NCBI RefSeq assembly: GCF_021917145.1
Contig: NW_025813907.1
Span: 1-64,000, forward strand
Direction of reading: 5' to 3'
DNA length: 64,000 nt
Source: Hypomesus transpacificus
Lineage: Eukaryota > Chordata > Actinopteri > Osmeriformes > Osmeridae
Within the stretch, counting starts at the first letter, position 1, and each line of letters starts with the position of its first letter. Shown here in pieces: positions 22,807 through 33,842 of this stretch. The translations under genes were made by a program, and so were the position numbers. The notes under the pieces are model-generated. The model ran no database searches and had not been told where the DNA came from. It worked only from the letters and a program-made list of their open reading frames with translations.

Positions 22807-23633
22807 CTAATTCTTTACTTCTCTTTCGAAATAAGCCATTTCCTGTGCTGTGGCTTCTAACTTCAATTCGGCATCCGATAACTTCTCTTTTTCATGGCTG
22901 CAAATAACGTATTTATGCACTTCGGTAATGTCCACGGAGGAATAAAAAAAAAAAAAAGGGGATGTCATTGCCATTGTGGCATTATAAACAAATATGACCG
23001 TAAATTACACTGAATTAAATGTGGTCTGAAGCGGACACATAGATCACATAGGTCATATCTAATAGCTAGCTAGTCAATAATCTTGCTGCAAATGTGTTGA
23101 TAGGTGCCGCTTTTTTTTCAGGTCAACCTAATAGGCTACTGTAAAAGCATTCAATTCAAACTGTGAAAGAGAACGAACAAGTAATTTGTAACTTGTAGCC
23201 TATATTGTAAGAATGGTATCGTAACAATCAGTCAGTTAATCAATGACCTCTTTGAAATCCACAGTAAAAGTGTATCTGCCACCATGCCATTTATTTACAT
23301 CATTAGATCGTGGGTAAGAAAGGAAAGACTTCTTAATAGCTGATTACATATATATATATTTTTTTTACATCTGTCAACTACATGATAAACTTCGTTATGC
23401 TTCCACAGGTGCGCAAAAGGTCAAGCTCGATTTTATATACATACATATAAAAACAAAAACGTACCCATTGCAATCTGTATTTTGTCACCGATGTTTGTTC
23501 GCTTGTTAACATGATCTGCCTGCACCACAGTTCTGTATTCAAGAAGCCTTTTGACTTCTGTCTGCAGTCGTATATCTCGAAGTGTAACTACATCTGAACA
23601 TTGCTGCAAATCTATTGGTCGAGATTTCTTCAT
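22807..23633 (-). CDS. Unrecognised small coiled-coil protein (two-exon model, 93 aa)
   Basis: Exon 1 (23633-23465) begins MKKSRPIDLQQCSDVVTLRD and ends with a strong donor (G|gtacgt) in phase 1. Exon 2 (22919-22807) starts after ccgaag, restores phase, reads HKYVICSHEKEKLSDAELKL and ends in a TAG stop at 22807-22809. The product is charged and helix-prone, with heptad-like leucines and no signal peptide or membrane segment. I do not recognise the family. The exon 2 acceptor has a weak context, although a T-rich tract lies upstream of it. Alternatively exon 1 could splice in phase into the acceptor at 22027, just before the arid5a ATG. It lies between dbnl and arid5a on their strand. Confidence 0.45.
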
Positions 23634-26600
23634 CACAGCAAGTGTGTCTGGGAGACTGAGTTTTCGACAGCACGCACAGGCAACGTACTACAATTAAATT
23701 CAACTCAGTTTACTATTCATTAAGCATGGTTGTTTAATAACATTAATTGCACATTTGCAAGTTTTTTTCCAATTGTGATTAATTATACTACTATAATAAT
23801 ATTCAATAATAATTCAAAAGCAATGACTATTAAAATAATAAGTCATGATAAAATAATAAGAAAACCAATATTAACACTAACATAAAACGACACATATTTT
23901 ATGTGTGCAGTGTAAAAAAAATAACAACAACTGAAAAAGTAACATTTTGTATCATTAATAGTTGTATAATCATCAAATCAGTCAGCTATTGATTAAGCAT
24001 TCATTTAGTCAGGGTTTTAGTTTTTTTTTGCGGATAGAGTATGACATTTATGTTAACCTTTAAATGTCAACATAACAAAGTTATCAGTGAAGTGGTCATA
24101 TCTCAGGGATTTTTTGTTGTAAAATGACAAAACACTGATTTGTTGATTAATTTATGAAAGAGATGAAATAATGGTTGTCTAGAATGACAACGATTATCTG
24201 AAAAGCCAGTTAAAACCACAGATAAATGAAATTGTGAAATCAGGTCAATGAGATCTAAGCTGCAATATTCAATGTCTCATGTGATTAACACTGATCACAA
24301 CGGTGATAACAATTTTGACTGTTTCAGTTCTGTGACGTCTCAACGGACACCCATTTCAGTTTGCTGGGTTGAGTCAAAACACATATTTCCAATTCAGTAG
24401 AGGCTACTTAGATTAGTTAGGTAAATACAATCTTAGTGCTTTTGTAATATATACATGCATAGCTTACATATGTGTAGGCCTGCACACACATAGAGACAGT
24501 TCTGAAAAATAATGTGAAAAAACAGTCCACTTATTTTACCCTTCTGTTCCTCCTTAATCTTTATAAAAAGGAATGAAAAAGGTGCAGGGGTCTCTAATTT
24601 ATTTCCCGAGCTGTAATACGTCAGTCAGACTTAAATAAGTATTTCTGGTGTTAATTTAGCTATAGCAAATAGGCCTACTTAAAAAGCATGCAAAAAGTTA
24701 AAGATCTGTGTTTCGTGTACCACAATCTTAACACTCATGTAACTTGATCTTGTCAGCTATCCTAAGCAAGAGCTAACATAGTCAAGCCTAAAATTGAGAA
24801 CTGATGATCAGAAAGATGAGGTGAAACTAAATAAATTCCCCAACTATTCATTTCAGGCATCTACTAACAGGGGGTTGTGGTGAGGTCAAAGGACTACTGC
24901 TGTCTTGAAAAGAAATACGATGATTTTACAAAACTGTAGTTAGGTTTGAGTCACTCTCCTGAGAAGGAACCTGTTCTAGTGGTTTGCACTGGAAGCGTCA
25001 TAACATCGCTTGGCCAGAGCTAACGTGAAACTAAGAAAGCTGACCCTGCTAGTACTAAATGCAGAAAAAAAATGAATAATAATGTAGGTAGGCGAAATAC
25101 TTCCAACCTTTTCCAACACACGACCCCCCCTCCCCGATCCTAGGCCAAATACGATTGGTCCCCCCCCAATATACATTACAACGTAGATAATTTATTACAG
25201 CACTACTTTTGGTGTCCCCCCTCAAAAATTGCTTGAGAAAATACAAATGTAATTCCCCCCCCAAAGTATATATGAGATTTTCACCCATGGAAACAGTACG
25301 ACTTTGCTTCCATTTTACAAGTTCCATATACTCAACAAGGTACTAAGGGAAAATAAACGATGATCTTAAGGATCGGTGAAGTTTAATCTACCCTTTCTTA
25401 TGAAACTGAAACCTTAAGTAAAAGTCCCCAGCTGTCGCATAGCTTTATTCCAGGAAACTGCACGTCGAGTTGATATTATTGCTGAAGTTTGTGTTTGAGA
25501 TTAGAGTTACAGTTAACGCCATTGAAAGTCCCCTAACTTTCACTACAAATAATCAAGTTTATCTTGTCAAACATCCAAACTAAACGCCACCTGGAGTACA
25601 TCATTTTTATAATCTTATATAGTTTTGAAAGATCCAGTTAAAAAGTCAAGTCAACTTACTCATATATTTATTATGAAGAATGTCTTTGCATTACAGAATA
25701 CTCTTTGAAAAAAATAAAATGACAAGTAATACATGCATTTTGAAGTGACAATGACCCTTTGTAATCAATCTTAAATTCCTTTATTTTCATTTAAAGTGAC
25801 GACGTCCTACCAACTTCACTGACAGTGATTTAATTTGTTAAAAGCAGTGGCCTTGCATAATGGTTAATGATATTTCACACTGACAATGTCAAACAGATTA
25901 AAATAACAAACAGCACATTTCTGAGAATTCTTCCCCCCCCCCCCCCCGGTTCAATAACCCCCCTTTGGCAACCCTCATTTGCAACCGGCATCTTTGCAAT
26001 CTAGTCAGAGCTGTTAACCCCAGCCTTATGGACCCAGGAAGTGGATCACAACTTAACAACACAAAGAGACAAAAACGATGACAACATATTTCCACTGTGT
26101 AACGAACTGGTCCCTGGAAATTTAGTAATTTGGAACAACTGAAATGTTGTGGTCAACATCCAATAACCGTTATGCATACAAACAAATACTATGGAAATCA
26201 CAGAGAACCTCATTGGTATAATTTTTCAATACGCATTTACTTTAGAGATCATTCACCCAGAGCACAGCAAATATAGACCCCTGTTGGCTTTCAAATATCA
26301 AGTTCAACTGCAAAACCATATTATTGTATATATATTTTTTCACATGATTTCAAATTCACAGATGATCCACACTATTTTTTTGTTTTGTTCAAGCATACTT
26401 ATTTCTTTATACAAAAACCAACACATTAAAAAAAATATTTTTCTAGCACGAAAGGCAAAAACAAGGCAAAGACATCATAGTTGGTACCATGTGCTATGAA
26501 AATAAATGTTCCTGAAATCGACAGGACAATTGCTACAAATAACAATAGTTTATACCTGAAATAAAAACTAAATTCACTGTTTAAGGAATGTTAACTTATA

Positions 26601-27007
26601 GTGCTATCAAAGACAACAATGGAATATTAGGCGGAACCAATCAATAAAAGGCTAACATAACTGCATCACATTAAAAGGTAAGAGATTCAATTCAGGGGCT
26701 GACCAGCCAACATGCGTGTCTCCTAACAGATCCCTCTATGACATCATAACTGTTCACGACATCAACAACATAATGGAATGGAATTGTGTTCTGGAACAGG
26801 GACCCAGGCTGGAAGGCCCTGTGGTTATTCTGCATACCTTGGTCCATGATGTAGAAGGAACAGTGTCTCTGGTCTTCTGACTGCGAGGTAAGCTCTGTCC
26901 TGCTGCGTGGCTGGGGGTGGTCTGTCTGTGGAGGATTCGTCTTCTTTGGGGAGTCGTGGTTGGGGGGGGGCAATTATGCAGACCGAATGAAGGGGTCTGG
27001 CCCAAAC
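23634..27007. other. AT-rich spacer and probable dbnl 3' UTR
   Basis: No supported gene. Minus-strand AATAAA motifs near 25663 and 25782 could end dbnl transcripts. A poly(C) of about 17 lies at 25932-25948. Confidence 0.45.
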
Positions 27008-30000
27008 TTACATAAGCTCCACATAATTGGCCGGGAACATCCCATAATGGCCGTTGGGGCCGTATCCACGCCACCAGCCCTCGTCGATCATCTCGATGCC
27101 GGTGATGACGTCGTCAGGATCGAAGGAAATCTCTGTGTCATCGGCTAGGGACAAAGACACAGAAATAGTATGAGTAGATTATTATAATGTGTTTATTTAG
27201 CAGACGCCGTTATCCAAAGCGACTTACAAGAGGGAATTTGAACCTTCGACCTCCTGACCTGCAGGCGAATGCTCTAACCACTAAGCTATGCCTCTCAGGT
27301 TGAGTGTAATGGTGCTCACCGGCCTGGTAGTCGTACAGCGCCCTGGCAGTGACTTCTCGGCCTGTGGTTTCCTCCGCCGCCACCTCAGGTGTTTCCTGTT
27401 CCTTCACCTGAGAGACGCAGGTGCGATGAGGGGGGGGGGGGATTTCACACATCTTGACACACTTCCTGTTTACGGTACAAGGAAGAGGTCACATGCCGCG
27501 GTATATATTTACCTCAATGGGCTCTTCGTACAGCTGTTTCTGAGCTGGCTCCACAGCAGGGGTTTGGAAGTTGGTTGCTGGCGCCTTCTCTGAAAGGGAA
27601 AGAATATAGTCAGCCTCGCGCACGAGCAGTGCCTCTCTCGACCAGCAGGTGGCAGCAGAGCAGCGGCAAATCCACGCAGCAATCGGCTCACGGATGCAAC
27701 TGGAAGAAATGTGGGCAGGGAAATGACCATGGTATAAAACTGAAATGATGTTTTGTTAATAGAGGTGATATGGAGGGGAGAGGGCATTTGGATCTACTCA
27801 GGAACTGTGTGTTCCAATTATGAAGTGTGTGCACGTGTGTGTGTGTGCCTGTGTGTGCGTGTGCCTGTGTGTGTGTGTGTGCGTGTGTGAAGTGGGTCCC
27901 ACCTTGCCACTCTTCCTGGGGTGTGACCTCCTGCTCAGCGAGCTCACAAGGGGCCTGCTCATCCACACTGGGCTCTTATGACAAACACACACAGACACAG
28001 TGACACACGGGACCAGACGCCACCGCCAGAACACACACACACACAGATCCAGACAACTCTACAACGTTCCCACAGGCCCAGCCTGCACACCCTCACAGGG
28101 AACACTGAACCAACTCTGGAGGCCCAAGTAACAAGCACCAGGTGAAGGCTGGAGACAGCCAATTGTGGTGTTTATGAGGGTGGTATGTCTCTAGTAGCCG
28201 AGAAAAGGTGAAATTGGTATGAGTAGGATGTTGCAGCAGAACAGCAGCAAGTCCACACTGGTGACGACTCCTGGACACAACTGGAAGAAATGTGGGCAGA
28301 GAAATACCATGGCACAAAACTGAAATGCTGTTTGGTTTTATAGATGTGATGACATTTAGGGGGACGGGGCATTCAATCACTCTGCATTCTATCCTGTGTG
28401 TAGCGGTGTGTTCCAACCATGAAGTGTGTGCACGTGTGTGTGTGTGTGTGTCTGTGTGTGTGTGAAGTGGGTCCCACCTTGCCACTCTTCCTGGGGTGTG
28501 ACCTCCTGCTCAGAGAGCTCACAAGGGGCCTGCTCATCCACACTGGGCTCTTATGACAAACACACACAGACACAGTGACACACGGGACCAGACGCCACCG
28601 CCAGAACACACACACACACAGATCCAGACAACTCTACAACGTTCCCACAGCCCCAGCCTGCACACCCTCACAGGGAACACTGAACCAACGCTGATGGAAC
28701 AAACGAGTGACGGCAAGGCAGCAGGCGAGGGTTAGAGGCAGACCGCAAGGAGCGTTCAGCACGGACAGGAAGTGAGTTGTCACGGGCAACACGCGTGATT
28801 GGATGTGTGTGTGTGTGTCTTCGTGTGTGTGATTCAATGTGTGTGTGTGTGTGTGTGTGCGTGCGTGTGTGAGAGAGAACTCAGACCTGTGGCGGGGACA
28901 GGAGAGGCGGAGCCTGCAGGGGAGGCTTGGCGCCGAGGTGAGCTGGACCGTTCGGGCTCGCAAGGTGGCTTAGAGAGAAACGGGCTGTTCAAACGCCCTG
29001 AGACAGACAGACAGACAGACAGACATGGAGTGACAAACGCAGACAAGCAGACAGACAGAGACCATGAGTAGGACAGAGAAGAGCTAGCAGATGGCCAGAG
29101 AGGTTACCCAGCAGAGAGAGTAACACAACACACTGCAGATGGGGCGGTGAGAGGAGGCGTTAGGACGTCGTGATTGAGAGACAGGCCCAGGAGCTGACAG
29201 GACGTGACAGTTCCACGAGGCGAACATTTTGAAAAATGAAATGCAAATCTTCCTTGGTAGGGGAGAGCTTACCAGGCTGGGGGCTGTCTGGGGCGGGCGA
29301 GGTGTCAGAGCTGCTGGGGGGCATGCCCCTCTCTCTCTGCTTGAACATCTCTCTGGGGTTCATGGAACGCTGTGAGATCACCGAGGCAGCTTCCTGGAAC
29401 ACAGTGACTCAGCCAATCACACACGGGCTACATCGCAGCAGCCAATGGATATCAATGGAAGGCTTGCATCACAATGAGAGAATCTGATGAAACCTGTCCC
29501 TTGATAGACAGATACTGTAATTTACAAAGAAATGTTTGGAGATATTTATAAGAAAAGAGGAAGTATGGAGCAAATACAAGTAGAGAGCAGTCAGCTGAAA
29601 AAGAAAAAGAGGAGTCGACTGAAGTGAAAGGTTAAACGGGAAAACAAAACCAGAGGAGAGAAAGAGTCGGTCCGGAGAGGGGACTTCATTCCTGCAGGGT
29701 AACTCACGTTGGCCTTTTCCAGAGATTCAGCTCGCTTGAAGCCTTTCTTCTGGCCTGCCTGGTGCTCTTTCTCCTGCTCCTCCTATAGACCGTAACGATG
29801 GTGAAGGGAGCATATCGGTGTGAACTCTACCCCTGGGCTAGCTTTAGGCTACTACTGAAGTCTATTGGCCAGTAGAATCAAATTCAATCCCTGTGACTAC
29901 TACGCTAACATTCACTAAATAACTAGCCTTGGGGGAGAGATCTGATCTGAAGCCGGCATCTCTGCGCAAGCTTGCCAGAAACAACTCACCCATTGTTGTT

Positions 30001-33000
30001 TTTCATGGTCTCTGTTCTCTGCTTCCTGTTGCTGCTGGTACTTCCTGTTTCAACAAAAAACGGTCCGACGCAAAAAAGGTGAGACACAGACACACCCCCC
30101 CAGGACAGCGTGTGGGAGACGTTTAGCAGCACAGGTTTCCGTGTGTGTGTGTGTCCATGTGTGTGTGTGTGAGAGGGAGGGAGAGAGAGAGAGGGGGAGC
30201 TCAGCTTCAGCCTCTTACTTCTGCTGGTCAATCTGGGAGGCCCTCTCCTTGTCCCTCTTGTCCCTCTGTGCTGCCTCCTTCACCTCACGGTCCTTCCTCT
30301 CCCGGTCCAGGTGCTGCAGCTCCTCGTCCGCCTTGCGCCGCTCCTCCTGACGACGCTTCTCCTCGTCTTTCTGACCACGGACACACACACACACACACAC
30401 GACAGTAGGTGTCACTCTGTACTCTAGCCCTGGGTGTGTGTCACAATCCATCCAGTACCCCTGTTACGACACACAGGGTTCTGAACTGTTTTTCGGTATT
30501 AGGGATTTAGGGAGGTTCTAGTCAGGGATCTGATGTTCTGTGGAGCTGTGGAACTGAGCTACTTGTGGGAGGGTGACAGAGAGGTTCTCCAGAGAGGTTC
30601 TTCAGAGAGGTTCTCCATGGTGTGTCTTACCTCAGCCTGGGCCCAGAAATTATCTTTGTTCGTCCGTTTGATTTCGGACATGGCATTGGTCTTCTGGTAC
30701 ACCGAGCCCTGTGAGATGACATGTCCATTTAACAGCAGCTCTACTATCTACACAGATTCAGATTTAATGTTTCATGCTCAATTATATACAGATGCAGGGT
30801 ATCCAACTGCTAAACAGTCTTATGTCCGCATTCAGCGAGTTGTCACCTGTGCCTTTCAATCAACAAAAACATGTTTTCTGCCCTTGTAAAAAGAAAATAA
30901 GAAAATAAAAGTTGGCTAAGCAAGCAATAACATGTTCTGATTCAATGTGCTGAGTTAACACTCTGGGCAAGCAGACTACTCCACATCACATTGAGAGCAA
31001 GCTAAGCCACTGGATTCTACAGTGATGAGTCACTAAGTGGGGGACTGCCAAAACACCCAGCACAACAGAAATATAGGAACTCACACTGATTATACTAAGC
31101 TCTCAGCTCTGTGCAATCATTTAACTAGGCACTGCCCTTAACCACAACACTACCCACTTGGTACAGAAACAAGCGTGTTGAAATTTAAGGCTGAATCATT
31201 CCGATCACACGTACTGCTGTCAAAGAATCACGCTTACCGTTCATCCTAACCTTCAACGGATCCATACAACGGAAATAAACAAAAGCAAAGAGGAGGAACC
31301 AGGCCTTGTGCCTTGTCTGCTAGCTCCATACCACGGGGCCCTGAGGGCCGGAATCCCTGAAGCGGTTGGACTCTTTGTGGAAGCTGTAGTTGGCCCCGGA
31401 TGCCTTGGCAACCTTTTGCATAATCGCCTCGGGCTCCACGTCGTCCTCTGCGCGGGCGTTGATCGTCACATGGGCGCCCTGGAGTTACACAAATCAATTC
31501 AGCTACTGAAACGACACTCTTAAGCACCCACGTGTGCAGGTATGCACACAAAGAACACAAACACACAAGCAAACATTGATAGCATCGTTGATGTGTTATC
31601 TATTGATAACTTTGAAATGACCACAAGTAGACAATGCTTTCAGGATACAAAGCCTGTTCAGATTATATTCTACAAGTATTTCCCAGCTGGGACTATAGGA
31701 CTATGAGACCAGTACTCCAATCTACAATAACCTCTCAACCTGACGCAACCTGTGGGATGATGGTAGCCCCAACCATGATGACCGAGCCTCCACACTGGTG
31801 ACAGAAAACTGAAATAGGTGTCATAATTACCAGGAGAAAATTGGCCATAGAGCTGACATGATTGGCACACAGTCCTTTCCTTGCATCTTTCACACCTTCT
31901 CCAGTCTGTAACACACACAAAGAAAACTCATGAGCGCCTTTGTTTCGAAGTTTGAGAGAGGGTGGACAGATGGAGATATCAAGAAAGTGCTGAAATTACC
32001 CAGTTGATGAGGACATATTTGGGAAGGCCGGAATTTGGATCTTCAACGCGAGTGAAAGCATACATAATTTTCCCACTGCTTAGCTCTTCCACCAGTTCAT
32101 CCAGTCCACCGTCTGAAAAGGGCAAATTAAGGCAAATTCAACACGGACAAGTCCTGCAAACACTGCAGATTACAAAGGCATTTAGAGGGAACTCAATGCT
32201 CTTCCAGGCACTTACCTCCTGTGCCAGCCAACCGGATGTCATTAGTGTTTCCCTCATAAGTAAACAAGGCCCTGAGAGGAAAAAAGCAGGCCAAGGTATA
32301 ACGACTGCAGCTCAATTCTGCTGTGTAACTGCACTTGTGTGGTCAGAGCAGTTTCAGTCAACTAACATTGAGGCTTAACCTTTGTGCACTCTGGTCTTTA
32401 TGATACCTGGGCAGTTAATATAGAACTGAGTTAATTTCCTGGTAAGACAAAAGCCTGGTAGGAAATATTTACAGCATTATTGTCTCAGTGAAAATGTGTA
32501 ATTCTGTACTGTTGTCAATATATTTAGACGATCACAGGTACCAGCAATCATTGGTCTGAGAAAAACGTTAAGTATTTAATACATCTTTATAATATGTAAT
32601 ATAATATCCTATTTTAAATCACAGTTTAATATATTAATTATGTTCTTGACATAAAGAGGCCTGCTTACACTGTCTATGAAACTCTTACAAGGAGGTTAAT
32701 TAATTCAGGTCAGCCTTAAACACCGGCACCAACAGGTTTCCTGTGAACCCCAAGAGGAACTGATATTCATAGCTTTGTTCCTTCGAAGTTGCTTAGCTAC
32801 TGTAAAAGGAGTCGGAAGCTTATTTGATTTCCTGACTTGCAAATTGGTTTTACACTTGTGTGAAAAGTTTTCGGCACAAAAACCATGTGAAAGGCCAACA
32901 ATAACCCGAACTACCACAAATTAATAAAATGGCTAGCTAGCACTGGCTGAGTATATTGTTTTTTGTTGTCTTCTGTACACAATGCAGTGAGATTACTAGT

Positions 33001-33457
33001 GATATACTATGTTTGATTTGATAGGCCTTCAACAGATGTGGCATTAGATGTATATGACCACAACTTATCAAAGCTTCCTGCTAGCTAAAATAGCTAAGGA
33101 AATGCCGCTTAGATAGCGGCTCAGCCCTCCAGGGTCATGCATCAGTTCCGATATTTTAACTAGAAAACGTGCACTTACTACTAAAACGTACATAGTAGCA
33201 ATGCTTAACGCTACATAACTTAAATGAACTGATATCCCCATAGACCATCGCAAGCGACAGAATAGCTAAGCTTAGCTAGCTGAGTTGCCTGTAATGACAG
33301 AAACTAGCAAGCTACAAAGATGAACGTGCGGATGCAATAAATGTTTGTGCCAATTTTACATGCTGTCGTCTTACCAGTTGGTAGCAGATTTCTCATCCAC
33401 CACTTCTTTATATGCTGCTGACAAGGCGCTCCCGTTTTTGCTGAGATTAACTGCCAT
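27008..33457 (-). CDS. dbnl: Drebrin-like actin-binding adaptor (mAbp1)
   Basis: Cortical adaptor that binds F-actin through an N-terminal ADF-H domain and recruits endocytic and signalling partners through a C-terminal SH3. Coding exons on the minus strand: 33457-33375, 32271-32216, 32112-32000, 31905-31831, 31478-31332, 30708-30631, 30370-30219, 30044-29990, 29782-29708, 29393-29273, 28997-28887, 28549-28478, 27974-27903, 27589-27513, 27407-27320, 27144-27008. Phases agree, giving 503 aa, or 479 if one duplicated exon is used. ADF-H is at about 1-134 ([48 protein letters not shown]). A Glu/Lys/Gln-rich coiled coil spans about 185-275. SH3 is at about 447-503, with [24 protein letters not shown] and NYVEL. 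Neighbouring ube2d4 matches the human order. Confidence 0.93.
27189..27298 (-). mobile_element. Short tRNA-like SINE in dbnl last intron
   Basis: On the minus strand it reads GCATAGCTTAGTGGTTAGAGC (A-box-like), then GAAGGTTCAAATTCCC (B-box-like), then a tail with AAGTCGCTTTGGATAACGGC and GTCTGCTAAATAAACA. The head differs from the other SINEs but the tail is similar. It ends 22 bp from the donor of the exon at 27320. Confidence 0.75.
27903..27974 (-). CDS. dbnl: dbnl duplicated exon 12, copy B
   Basis: Same length, phases and splice sites as copy A, 575 bp further along the transcript. It differs from copy A by one base in the exon, changing Ser to Ala (CELAEQ instead of CELSEQ). Confidence 0.8.
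28478..28549 (-). CDS. dbnl: dbnl duplicated exon 12, copy A
   Basis: 72-nt exon in phase 1 at both ends, acceptor cataag, donor CAAG|gtggga. It encodes 24 residues including [17 protein letters not shown]. It lies 5' of copy B in the transcript. Confidence 0.8.
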
Positions 33458-33842
33458 GTTCAATTTGAATATAGCCTTGATACACCCGTCCTGCGGGAGG
33501 AGAGGCTTTGGAATGACTTTTGATAGAGATCTCACACACAGGAAGCAGAGGATCGCCACATCATGAACCAAGCATCCACTCCCCTTGCCATTGGGGACGC
33601 TTCAATCTGTAGCTTGATTCGCCCGAATTTCCGAGGGCGGAGTCAAAACTGTGCTCCTTACTTGTGAGGATGGGAGCATAACTGTCGTGACGCTAATGAA
33701 CGGGAAAATACCTCAAATTTCACTAGAACGTTCAATGCAGTACGTAAGAATCTAATCTACATGATCAAAACGAATGTTTAATGTAATCTCCCTGGTAAAA
33801 AAATAAACAATCAAGTGAAAAACAGTTTACAACAAAAGGAGC
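33458..33842. promoter_or_regulatory. Compact dbnl promoter / ube2d4 terminator interval
   Basis: Only about 385 bp separate the dbnl ATG from the candidate ube2d4 poly(A) signal on the same strand, so dbnl transcription must start here unless an upstream exon lies within the ube2d4 3' UTR. No TATA box was seen. Confidence 0.4.

Larger units (their letters stand above)
27660..28694. repeat. Tandem duplication of about 575 bp within dbnl
   Basis: Copy 1 spans about 27660-28118 and copy 2 about 28230-28694. Shared landmarks beyond the exon are CAACTGGAAGAAATGTGGGC (27698 and 28278) and GGGAACACTGAACCAAC (28097 and 28672). CA-repeat lengths differ between copies. Confidence 0.9.
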
